Shown here: one piece after another, positions 28,300-36,543 of the stretch
Numbering within the stretch: the first letter of the stretch is position 1
Layout: each line of letters starts with the position of its first letter
Source of the DNA: Candidatus Microthrix subdominans
GTDB lineage: Bacteria; Actinomycetota; Acidimicrobiia; Acidimicrobiales; Microtrichaceae
Reading direction: 5' to 3'
Assembly (NCBI GenBank): GCA_016719385.1
Contig: JADJZA010000007.1
Coordinates: 434,001-498,000 of the forward strand
DNA length: 64,000 bases
Notes under the pieces: generated by a model
Told to the model about the DNA's origin: nothing
What the model saw: only the letters and a program-made list of their open reading frames with translations
Databases searched by the model: none
Position numbers and translations under genes: made by a program

Positions 28300-29646
28300 A
28301 TGAAGCGCAGCGATTTCGGTGACGACTTCACCTGGGGCGTGGCCTCGGCGTCCTTTCAGATCGAGGGCGCACCCGATGCTGACGGCAAGGCCCCATCGAT
28401 CTGGGATGAACTCAACCGCACCGGTCGGATCGCCGGCGAGGGTGGCGACCAGGGCATCGACTTCTACAACCGCTACCCCGAGGACATCGACCTGATCAAG
28501 GGCTTCGGGTTCGGCGCCAATCGCATTTCGCTGTCGTGGCCCAGGCTCATGGGCACCGGTCGCGAGGCGCTCAACCCCAAAGGCGCGGAGTTCTACGATC
28601 GGGTGATCGACGCCACGCTCGAGGCCGGCATGGAGCCCTGGGTGACCGTGCACCACTGGGACCCTGCCGCTGGCGCTGTGGAACGAGGGCGGCTGGACCC
28701 GGCGGGGGATCATCGAGGACTTCGCCCGCTTTGCCGAGGTGTGCGCCGAGCGCTTCGGCGATCGCGTCAAGAAGTGGATGGTTTTCAACGAGCCGGCCAG
28801 CGTGGCCGGCCACCTGGTGTTGGGGTTCTACGGTCGCAAGGGCCTGCATCCCAACACGACCCTGCGCAGCGTGCATCACATCAACCTGGCCTGCGCCGAG
28901 GCGGGTCGCCGCATGCGGGCAGCGCTGCCGCCTGATGCCGAAATTGGCACGACCAACGTCATGTCGGTCGCCTACCCCTACGAACCCACCGACGAGCGCA
29001 CGGCCAAACGCAAGCGTGCCATCGAGGCATTGGCCATCGACATGCATCTCGACCCGGCCGGCGGCCTGGGTTACCCGTTCGAGGCCACCCCGCTGCTCAA
29101 GCTGATGAAGCGGCACATCGAAGACGGCGACCTCGAGGCCGCCCGGTTTGAGTACGACTTTATGGGTGTGCAGTGTTACGGACCGCTGGTGGCGCTGCGG
29201 AAGCTGCCCGTCATCGGGGCCGTGCCGACGATGACCGTGCCAAGCGCCGAGGCGCGGTGAGCTCGGCGATCGGCATTCCCCAGGACGCCGACGCCCTGTT
29301 GTGGACGTTCCGCAGTACGCCAACCATCCCGCGGCCAAGCGGATGGTGGTTACCGAAGCCGGCTTCGGCGGTCAGGATCGCCTGGAGCCCGATGGTCGCG
29401 TGCGACGACATCCGCATCTGGGTCTACCGCCGCAGCCTCGAGGCGGTGCTGGCGGCCAAGGCCGAGGGCATCAACGTCGATGGCTACTTCGCCTGGTCGT
29501 ATGCGGACAACGTCGAGTGGGTGCTGGGCCGTCGCCCCCGCTTCGGCATCGTCTACACCGACTACGACGACGACTATCGGCGTATTCCGAAGGACTCGGC
29601 CAAGTGGTTCCAGCGGCTGTTGACCACCGTCGACGGTGTCGATTGA
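28300..29646 (+). pseudogene. Glycoside hydrolase family 1 (beta-glucosidase-like), frameshifted
   Basis: A retaining beta-glycosidase of the GH1 clan. The N-terminus MKRSDFGDDFTWGVASASFQ and IEGAPDADGKAPSIWD match GH1, the acid/base Glu is in MVFNEPASVAG, the nucleophile is in VVTEAGFGG and the aglycone wall is GYFAWSYADNVEW. Note the usual Thr-Glu-Asn-Gly has become Thr-Glu-Ala-Gly. About four shifts are needed: 28665 (one extra C, restoring HHWDLPLALWNEGGW), 29258, 29315 and 29400. Start ATG at 28300; corrected length is about 449 residues. As written, only the first 120 residues are in one frame. Confidence 0.8.
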
Positions 29647-29679
29647 CCCACCGCCGGCGCCCGACGCCATGATCGGCCG

Positions 29680-30051
29680 GTGACACTCATCGGTTTCGCC
29701 ATCGTGTTGATCGTCGGGTACTTCGCCGTGACCGGGCTGACCTTCCTGATCCGCCCCGATGCGGTGGCCATGTACAACCTCACCCCCGATGGGCCGGCGG
29801 GCCGCACCGAAGTGCGCTGCTACTACGGGGCGCTGGCGTTGGGTCTCGGCGCCTTCGTCGCCTACCTCGGCCTCAACGACCTCGGGCGTGAGGCGGTGCT
29901 GGGCGTGCTGTTCATCGCCTCGGCGATCTTGGCGGCGCGTATCGGCGGAGCATGTATCGACCGGGGCTGGTCCGAGGGGTATACCCGCTTGGCCGTGCCG
30001 ACCGAGTTCGCATTCGTTGCAGCGCTCTCGCTGGTCCTGATCCTCGGGTAA
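29680..30051 (+). CDS. Small DUF4345-like membrane protein
   Basis: A 123-residue protein with four hydrophobic segments (FAIVLIVGYFAVTGLTFL, the GALALGLGAFVAYLGL region, LGVLFIASAILAARIGG and FAFVAALSLVLILG) and the loop PAGRTEVRCYYGALALG typical of DUF4345. Function unknown. GTG start at 29680, 33 nt after the glycosidase stop, so possibly co-transcribed with it. Confidence 0.7.
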   Translation: MTLIGFAIVLIVGYFAVTGLTFLIRPDAVAMYNLTPDGPAGRTEVRCYYGALALGLGAFVAYLGLNDLGREAVLGVLFIASAILAARIGGACIDRGWSEGYTRLAVPTEFAFVAALSLVLILG

Positions 30052-30169
30052 ATCCAATCGGCGGTCGTGCCCGGTGCCGGGGGAGTGCCCCGTTTCGGGT
30101 GTCGCTTCCGTGAAGGGCATCGGGACCCCTTCCGCCTAAGGTCAGCGCTCCGGCAGCGGAGGGACCAGC

Positions 30170-31905
30170 ATGTATCAACTCGGATGGGCCAAGGTCGACC
30201 TTGGTATCGAGCCGGCCGGCCGGGCGATGAACGGCTACGGCATGTGGAACCACCGAGCGAGGGGGCAGCAGACGCCCCTGTACGCGGGCCTGGTACGTGG
30301 CCGATGCCGACGGGCGGGCCGCCATCATCTGCTGCGTCGACCTGGCAATGGTGCTGCACACGATGCGCTCCGGCGTCGTCGCCGCCCTGCGGGCCGAGCT
30401 GGGCGATGAGTTCCTTGAGGAGGCGTTTGTGCTCACCTGCACGCACACGCACTCCTCGCCCGGCGGCTGCGGTCACGAGGCGCTGTACAACGTCGTCACC
30501 CCCGGGTTCGTTCCCGAGCACCTCGATGCGGTCGTCGCCGCCTGCACCGCTGCGATCCTCGAGGCCAGGGCGAGTGCCGCCCCCACCGACCTGGCCCTCG
30601 GCGATACTCAGATTGCGCCCGAGGCCGAAGTGGCCTGGAACCGGTCGCTGGCCTCGTACCTGCGCAACCCGGAGTCGACGCCGTTGGCCGACACCCATGC
30701 TCACCTGGCGCTCGACCGCAGAATGCGCGTGCTCACCGCGCGGCGCGACGGCGAGCTCAACTCCATGCTCAGCCTGTTCGGCGTGCACTGCACCAGCCTG
30801 GGCAACACCCTGGAGCGCCACGACGGCGACAACAAGGGCTACGCCGCCGCCGGTGTCGAGGCCACCCTCGCCGCCGATGGGGTGAGCAACCCGGTGGCGA
30901 TCTTCGCCCAAGCGACCGCAGGGGACGTGTCGCCGCACTACCACGGGCCGGGCGACGTAGCCCGACGCAAGCGGATCTCGGGCGAGGCCGAGTACGTCGA
31001 GGCCGAACGCAACGGCACCGTGCAGCGGGATGCGGCCATCGCCGCAGCGCGGGCCGACGGCTCGCTCAGCGACGCCGGGTCGTCGATCGAAGGGTCGATC
31101 GACGGTGTGCTCACGTACATCGACTTCACCGACGTCGAGGCCGACGCCCGGTTTGCCGGTGGGGTGACCGGCGCCCGCACCGGCAAGCCATGCCACGGCG
31201 TGGCGTTCTTCGCCGGCACGCGGGTCGACGGCCCGGGCATGCCCAAGCCGATCGCCGTGGCCGCACGCCTCCAGTCCCGGCTGCTGCGCTGGCGACGCCT
31301 GAGGAGGGTCGACCGCATGCCGGCCGCCGAGGCCGAGGCTATGCGGCGACTGTACGGAAACGCAGGATCCCAAGGACATCCTGATGGAGGACGAGCCCAA
31401 GCTGCAGTTGGGGACCCCCATCGCCAAGTCGATGGTGCCCGACTGGGCCGACCCGTCAGCTGCCGAGCTGAAGCGCCAAGCGAAGATCGGGGCGCTGGAT
31501 CGCAGCTCGCTGGTGCCCACGGTGCTGCCGATCCAGATCGTACGGATTGGCACGCTGGCGCTGGTGTGCTGCCCGGGCGAGTTCACCACGATGTCCGGCC
31601 GGCGCGTGGTCGACACCGTGCGCCCCGTGCTCGAAGCCGACGGCGTCACCAACGTGCTGTTCATGAGCTACTGCAACGACTACATGGGCTACGTCACGAC
31701 GCACCAGGAATATGACGAGCAGGCATACGAGGGCGGGCACACCATCTTCGGCCGCTGGACGCTCGCCGCGTTCCAGACCCGCTTCGAGCGGCTGGCCCAA
31801 CAACTGGTGAAGCCCACTGTCGAGCGGGACTACGACAGCGAGACCCGTCCCGCCCCGCAGCCGGCCGACGAGCTGGCGCTGCGCAGCAACCTACCGGTGC
31901 CCTGA
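30170..31905 (+). pseudogene. Neutral/alkaline non-lysosomal ceramidase-like hydrolase (frameshifted)
   Basis: A ceramidase-fold protein of about 577 residues. The zinc His cluster is in TCTHTHSSPGGCGHEAL, the nucleophilic Ser is in ATAGDVSPHYHG (the GDVSPN-type motif of the family), another metal residue is in FGVHCTSLGN, and the C-terminal domain has PGEFTTMSGRRVVDTV and the YMGYVTTHQEYDEQ segment. Shifts at about 30283 (two bases missing before RAWYVADADG) and 31362 split it. The start MYQLGWAKVDLGIEPAG fits the family's conserved opening. Substrates could be N-acyl lipids; no signal peptide is visible, so location is uncertain. Confidence 0.75.
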
Positions 31906-31938
31906 GACCGTCCCAATACCCTCCTCAAAACCGGAACT

Positions 31939-32056
31939 GGGGAGTGCACACTGCGGTCTGGCGGTCATCTGGGCTCCCGAGTTGCGGCTGGGTCCGGAAG
32001 TGGGGAGTCCAGAGCGCTGTCAGACGGTCGTTTGGGCTCCCGAGTTGCGGCTGGGT
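31939..32056. repeat. Two copies of a 55-bp hairpin-forming repeat
   Basis: Two 55-bp units (31939-31993 and 32002-32056), 8 nt apart, start GGGGAGT and share TGGGCTCCCGAGTTGCG near the end. GGGAG at the start pairs with CTCCC near the middle, so each can form a hairpin. Two further copies of the same unit lie at 33471-33523 and 33534-33588, in the same orientation, on the other side of the NERD gene. Confidence 0.8.
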
Positions 32057-32088
32057 GCCGTTACCTCATGTCTTGGATGGGTGCCGCG

Positions 32089-33399
32089 TCATTGACCCGC
32101 TGAACGAAGCCGGCTGCGCAGCTGCTCGGCCACGTCGGCGACGCGATCGTCCAGCGCGCCGCTTGCTGTGACGACCTTGGGAAGCCCCTTCGGCCAGACA
32201 ACCACCACTCCGTTGACCCGGTGGGGGTGTTTCATCAACGGCCACTTGGCGCCGATGAAGCACAGCACTCCACGGATCTGCACGTCGGCGAAGTCGTCAC
32301 CGAGGGCGGTACGAACCACTTTGACCTGGCGGAGCACACCGTCGACCGTCTTGGTGCGATCCCGGCCGTTGACATAGAGGTGGGGGTCGTGGCGGAACAG
32401 CCCGCCCTTGTCCCTCACCTCAAGCTTGCCCGTGTACTTCTTGGCGTCGATGACGAACACGCCCGAAGGGCCGACGACCAGGTGGTCGATGTTGGCCCGG
32501 CTGCCGGGAATCAGCCGGTCGTGCAGCACCTCGATGCCCCGAACGCCCTGTAGTACCTCGCCGACGCGCCGTTCTCCCTCGGCGCCCACCTTCCATGCCG
32601 CAGTCGCCTGCGACTCCGGGGTGATCCGCGGCTTGGCGGTGAGCGCGGTTGCCACTCGACCCATCACCGGCCGCTCGGCCTTGATCTGTTGGCGCCACTG
32701 GGCGTCGTCGGCCACCTTCTGATGTTTCGTGGCCAGCTCGCGTTCCGACCGACGGTGATACTCGTTCTGGGCCGATGCGCCGGCGGTGTCGGTAGCGTCA
32801 GCAGACACGGGGGCAACGGGGGCAATCGGCTCAACTTGAGGCAGATCGGTGCAGTGTGTCGGCGCTGGCTCCGCAGCCTGCGGCAACGGCTCGGGTGCAG
32901 GCCACGTCGGGTCCGGTGCACGTGTCGCCGGGTCCGGCGGCTGCCAGGGGGGATCCGGCGTCTGCGGCGTCGGCAACCCTGCATGGGGCGTGGGGTTCGA
33001 CTCGTGCGAGGCGTGGGGTCCCGTTGGGCGGGTGCCTTCGTCTCGATCGTCGTCGGACGGTGGCTGCTGACCCATGTGGGTGGCCCGCCATCCCGCGACG
33101 AAGCGATCGAAAATGTCGCGCAGCTCGGCACGGTCCATCGTGATCCGGCCGGTCTCGAGGTTTATCCGGCCGATCTTGGATCCGTCGGGCTGGGAGACGT
33201 ACAGCATGTCGTGGCCGTAGACGCGCTTGCGGATCGCCACCAGCTCGTCTTTGCCTTGGCTGCCTCCGAGGTCGGACGTCACCGGCGTTCGAGGTTCACC
33301 GCTTAACCACCGATTCTCGTCGGTACCGAAATGCGCGTGCTCCACTGATCCTCCGACGTGAGTCGATTTGGTGTCCTGGGCTGAGGCCACCGCGTTCAC
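32089..33399 (-). CDS. NERD-domain (nuclease-related) protein
   Basis: A 436-residue protein. Its C-terminal 150 residues are the NERD domain: KVGAEGERRVGEVLQGVRG, ANIDHLVVGPSGVFVIDAKK and YTGKLEVRDKG, with the Asp and the DAKK core of a restriction-endonuclease-like fold. NERD domains are predicted to process nucleic acids. The N-terminal half has a conserved-looking start and then a long Pro-rich, low-complexity linker (about residues 110-200). It stands alone and is flanked on both sides by copies of the same 55-bp hairpin repeat. Confidence 0.85.
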   Translation of the reverse strand: MNAVASAQDTKSTHVGGSVEHAHFGTDENRWLSGEPRTPVTSDLGGSQGKDELVAIRKRVYGHDMLYVSQPDGSKIGRINLETGRITMDRAELRDIFDRFVAGWRATHMGQQPPSDDDRDEGTRPTGPHASHESNPTPHAGLPTPQTPDPPWQPPDPATRAPDPTWPAPEPLPQAAEPAPTHCTDLPQVEPIAPVAPVSADATDTAGASAQNEYHRRSERELATKHQKVADDAQWRQQIKAERPVMGRVATALTAKPRITPESQATAAWKVGAEGERRVGEVLQGVRGIEVLHDRLIPGSRANIDHLVVGPSGVFVIDAKKYTGKLEVRDKGGLFRHDPHLYVNGRDRTKTVDGVLRQVKVVRTALGDDFADVQIRGVLCFIGAKWPLMKHPHRVNGVVVVWPKGLPKVVTASGALDDRVADVAEQLRSRLRSAGQ

Positions 33400-33470
33400 G
33401 AAACCGCAGTAGGGAGTTCATAACACGCTCAGATCCGTCATGCGGCCTCCGGCCCGGGGAGTCCGGTAGC

Positions 33471-33588
33471 GGGGAGTCCAGAGCGCGTTCTGGCGGTCGT
33501 TTGGGCTCCCGAGTTGCGAGTGGTGGGCGAACTCGGGAGTGCACACTGCGCTCTGGCGGTCGTTCGGGCTCCCGAGTTGCGAGTGGGG
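33471..33588. repeat. Two copies of the 55-bp hairpin-forming repeat
   Basis: Copies at 33471-33523 and 33534-33588 match those at 31939-32056 (GGGGAGT start, TTTGGGCTCCCGAGTTGCG). A partial copy start lies near 33455. Inner dyads such as CCAGA...TCTGG in the first copy support a folded structure. Same orientation as the left pair; the NERD gene lies between the pairs. Confidence 0.8.
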
Positions 33589-33647
33589 TGGGGGTTGGGG
33601 GGGCGAGGGGTGGCGGGTGGCGGGTGGGCGTGGCGGGGGTGGTCGGG
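33584..33647 (+). other. G-run tract able to form a G-quadruplex
   Basis: The + strand carries at least four runs of three or more G separated by short gaps, for example GGGG-T-GGGGG-TT-GGGGGGG-CGA-GGGG, then several GGG/GGGG runs to 33647. It lies just after the repeat copies and 44 nt before the SRPBCC start. Similar G-rich runs are common in G-C artefacts, but here they are mixed with normal bases. Role unknown. Confidence 0.5.
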
Positions 33648-33690
33648 TGCTGTGGGAGGATCGCAGCTCGCGACGAAAGTGGGCAGGCAC

Positions 33691-34221
33691 ATGGCCGAAG
33701 GCACAGAGGCTGATCGCACAGCCGGCGATCACCCAGAGGTCGAGCGCATCGAGGTTGACCGCACGATCGCCGCCGAGCCGCCGGCGATCTTTGCGGTGCT
33801 GGCCGATCCCGCCGGACACGTGGACATCGACGCCTCAGGCATGCTGATGTGGGCCGAGGGCGAACCGGCGACGGCGGTCGACGATCGCTTCGTCGTGCAC
33901 ATGGACCGAGACTCCCTCCGCGATTACGACCTGGGCGAGTACGAGGTGATCGTCGTCATCACTGCGTTTGACCAGGACCGTGAGATCGCCTGGACGATCG
34001 ACGGTGCCATGCAGCCCCCGTTGGGCCACGTGTACGGGTACCGGTTGGAGCCGGTCGAGGGCGGCACCCGGGTGACCTCCTACTACGACTGGTCCGACAT
34101 CAACGAGGTGTACCGCGGAGCGGGGATCTTCCCCGTGATCACGGAGACCAACCTGCGGGCCACGCTGGGGATCCTGGCGCGGAAGGTGGCCCCGGGTGCG
34201 GGCCGCCCCGGTGCCGGCTAA
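33691..34221 (+). CDS. SRPBCC (START-like) domain protein
   Basis: A 176-residue protein of the polyketide-cyclase/START-like fold. The N-terminal VERIEVDRTIAAEPPAIFAV opens the helix-grip, then HVDIDASGMLMW, DYDLGEYEVIVVITAFDQDR, EPVEGGTRVTSYYDWSDINE and a C-terminal helix. Members bind hydrophobic ligands or act as cyclases; the ligand is unknown. Start ATG at 33691 with GGGCAGGC upstream. It converges on the aldo/keto reductase and shares its stop region. Confidence 0.75.
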   Translation: MAEGTEADRTAGDHPEVERIEVDRTIAAEPPAIFAVLADPAGHVDIDASGMLMWAEGEPATAVDDRFVVHMDRDSLRDYDLGEYEVIVVITAFDQDREIAWTIDGAMQPPLGHVYGYRLEPVEGGTRVTSYYDWSDINEVYRGAGIFPVITETNLRATLGILARKVAPGAGRPGAG

Positions 34222-35192
34222 GTCCAGGGTCGTTGGGAGCGTTCGCTCCAGTACCGCTCCGACTCGATCGGGGCGACGGCGGCCAGGACGGAGTCCGGAT
34301 CGAGGTCGGACATCACCTGGCAGGCCTGCAGGTTGGACCGCAGTTGGTCGACCGTGGCCGCACCGCTGAGGACCACGTCCGCCCACGGCTGAGACGCGGC
34401 CGCCGCCAGAGCGACGGCGTCGGGCGGCCAACCCCCGAGGTGGGCAGCGTCGGCCCGGTCGTCCGAGCCGGCCAGGCGGCCGTTGGCCAGCGCCTCCTTG
34501 ACGATCACGCCCAGTCCGGCGTCGTGGGCCTCATCCAGCGCCGGCCCCGCCGAGCGTTCCAACAGGTTCCAAGTGGCCTGCACCGTGGCGAAGAGCAGCG
34601 TGCCGTCCACGGCGAGCTCGAGCGCACGTCGGATGACGTTGGCTTGCTCTGGTCCGCTGGTGGTCAGTCCGATGCGCACCCCGGTGGCCCGCAACTCGTT
34701 CAGCGCACCGGTCACCGCAGCGTCGTCGAGCACCGGCGAGTCCGGAGTGACCGAGTGGATCTGGTAAAGGCCGAGGTGGTTGCCCAATTCGGCCCTGGAC
34801 TCTCCGAGTTGGCGCCGCAGGGCTGAGAGGGAGTGGTCCTTCACCTCGTGGATGGTGGCGTCTGGATCCCAGTCGGCCACGTAGGTGTAGCCCCACTTCG
34901 ATCCGACGGTGAGCCCAACCCGACTCCGCCGGTTGAGCCACCGGCCGAGGAAACGCTCGCCCAGGCCGTAGGACCGGGCGGTGTCGAAGTAGGTGATGCC
35001 CCCGGCCAGCGCTGCGTCGAACACCTTGCCCGCTCGCGCTCCGAGCGAATCGGGGTCTGCGGCGCCAGCCAGGTCCTCGCCGTGGCCATCGTTGATGTAC
35101 AGCGGTCGACCGAGGGCGGCGGTGCCCATGCCGATCATCGAGACCGTCGGCCCACCGGCGCCGAGCGTGCGCTGCTGCATCGAGGGGGTCAT
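34218..35192 (-). CDS. Aldo/keto reductase
   Basis: A 324-residue TIM-barrel oxidoreductase using NADPH. The core parts are TLGAGGPTVSMIGMGTAAL, FDAALAGGITYFDTARSYGL (catalytic Asp and Tyr), VGLTVGSKWGYTYVAD (Lys), a His in LGLYQIHSVTPDSP and the C-terminal AATVDQLRSNLQAC motif. The family reduces aldehydes or ketones, or acts in sugar metabolism. I prefer the ATG at 35192 (MTPSMQQRTLG), a clear ribosome site being absent at 35213. It overlaps the SRPBCC stop by 4 nt, convergently. Substrate unknown. Confidence 0.85.
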   Translation of the reverse strand: MTPSMQQRTLGAGGPTVSMIGMGTAALGRPLYINDGHGEDLAGAADPDSLGARAGKVFDAALAGGITYFDTARSYGLGERFLGRWLNRRSRVGLTVGSKWGYTYVADWDPDATIHEVKDHSLSALRRQLGESRAELGNHLGLYQIHSVTPDSPVLDDAAVTGALNELRATGVRIGLTTSGPEQANVIRRALELAVDGTLLFATVQATWNLLERSAGPALDEAHDAGLGVIVKEALANGRLAGSDDRADAAHLGGWPPDAVALAAAASQPWADVVLSGAATVDQLRSNLQACQVMSDLDPDSVLAAVAPIESERYWSERSQRPWT

Positions 35193-35293
35193 CACCCGAA
35201 GATATCCCCGCATCGGTGGGTTGAGCTGAGATGACGTCGGGGTATATCTGCAGGGCCGGTCGGATACCGACCCGGCCGAGCCAAGGAGCCCAG

Positions 35294-36016
35294 ATGTCCG
35301 ACTTTTCCCATCTCAGCGCACTCTTCCTCAATTGCTCGCTGGAGTACGATCCGGCCGACTCTCACACTGCGAGGTTGATGAGCCGCTCGGCGGGCATCAT
35401 GGGGACCGAGGGGGTGTCGGTTGAGACCGTTCACGCCCTTGAGCACGTCATCCCCCACGGGATGTACCCGGACCTCACCGAGCACGGCCGTCCCCGAGAT
35501 GACTGGCCCGAAATCCAGGCGAAAATCATGGCCGCCGACATCTTCGTGATGGGTACGCCGATCTGGTTGGGTGTGAAGTCCAGCGTGGCCACCCTCGCCG
35601 TCGAGCGCATGTACGCGTCGAGCGGCGAGACCAACGACAAGGGGCAGTACCTGTACTACGGCAAGACCGCCGGGTGCATCGTCACCGGCAACGAGGACGG
35701 CGTGAAGGCCTGCTCGATGGACATCCTCTATGCGATGTCCCACATCGGATACACGATCCCGCCCCAGGCCGACTGCGGCTGGATCGGCGAGGTGGGGCCG
35801 GGCCCCAGCTACGGCGACGTCGTCGAGGGTTCGGATGTGCCGACCGGGTTCGACAGCGACTTCACCAACCAGAACTGTACGTTCATGACGTGGAACCTGA
35901 TGCACACCGCCGCCATGTTGCGGGCCAACGGCGGCTTTCCCACCGACGGCAACCGCGCCGAGGACTACCAGAACTTCACCAACGCGGCCGACCAGTCGGT
36001 TGACCCGATCGGCTGA
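35294..36016 (+). CDS. Flavodoxin-like NADPH-dependent FMN reductase family protein
   Basis: A 240-residue flavodoxin-fold protein. After MSDFSHLSALFLNCSLEYDP come the FMN loop region VFNMGTPIW-type FVMGTPIWLGVKSS and the GKTAGCIVTGNEDG and SHIGYTIPPQADCGWIGEVG segments typical of the NAD(P)H:FMN oxidoreductase group (WrbA/azoreductase-like). Start ATG at 35294, with AAGGAG 6 nt upstream. It is divergent from the aldo/keto reductase, 102 nt away. Its partner or substrate is unknown. Confidence 0.85.
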   Translation: MSDFSHLSALFLNCSLEYDPADSHTARLMSRSAGIMGTEGVSVETVHALEHVIPHGMYPDLTEHGRPRDDWPEIQAKIMAADIFVMGTPIWLGVKSSVATLAVERMYASSGETNDKGQYLYYGKTAGCIVTGNEDGVKACSMDILYAMSHIGYTIPPQADCGWIGEVGPGPSYGDVVEGSDVPTGFDSDFTNQNCTFMTWNLMHTAAMLRANGGFPTDGNRAEDYQNFTNAADQSVDPIG

Positions 36017-36108
36017 GTACTGCGACCGGATCGACTGAGTCGGATCAGGAACGTCGTACCGGCCGATTGCGCCCCGGTCGGCCTAGCCGACCGGGCGGGC
36101 GGTGGGCG

Positions 36109-36372
36109 TCACTCGGGCTCGATGAAGATGCACTCGCCGGGGCACTCCTCGGCAGCCTCGATCACGCTTTCGATCTCTCCATCGGGGATGCGGGCGAGGC
36201 CTTCGTGGCTGGCAGGGTTGGTCACGCCGTCGAAGAGCTTCTCGGTACCGAAGTTCCCGGAAGATTCCTTGACGTAGTAAAGGCCATCGTCTTGGGCGAA
36301 GAACACCTCGGGGGCGATCTCCTCGCACAGGCCGTCGCCGGTGCACAGATCCTGGTCGATCCAAACGTGCAT
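36109..36372 (-). CDS. Ferredoxin, 3Fe-4S/4Fe-4S type
   Basis: An 87-residue ferredoxin. The first cluster half is DLCTGDGLCEEIAPEVFF, where Cys-x5-Cys holds Asp at the place of the usual second Cys, and the last is ECPGEC (Cys-x3-Cys). This is the pattern of the small ferredoxins that pass electrons to P450 enzymes. The nearest P450 (47859-49136) is 11 kb away and the acyl-CoA dehydrogenase is next door, so the real partner is unknown. Start ATG at 36372 (MHVWIDQDLC). Confidence 0.85.
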   Translation of the reverse strand: MHVWIDQDLCTGDGLCEEIAPEVFFAQDDGLYYVKESSGNFGTEKLFDGVTNPASHEGLARIPDGEIESVIEAAEECPGECIFIEPE

Positions 36373-36543
36373 GAAATCGTCTCCTGTCCGCATCTTCGGC
36401 GGGGTCTCGATGGTCGCTGCGAACGAGCGGAACCGACTGGCTCGGTGCCGACGGCGGTTCGCCTTGTGAGCGGGTCAGACTAGCCCAAGGCTTCCGGATC
36501 TCCCTCCCCGCGAGAGGCGGCGTCCGCTCCCGCAGCGGAGGCA

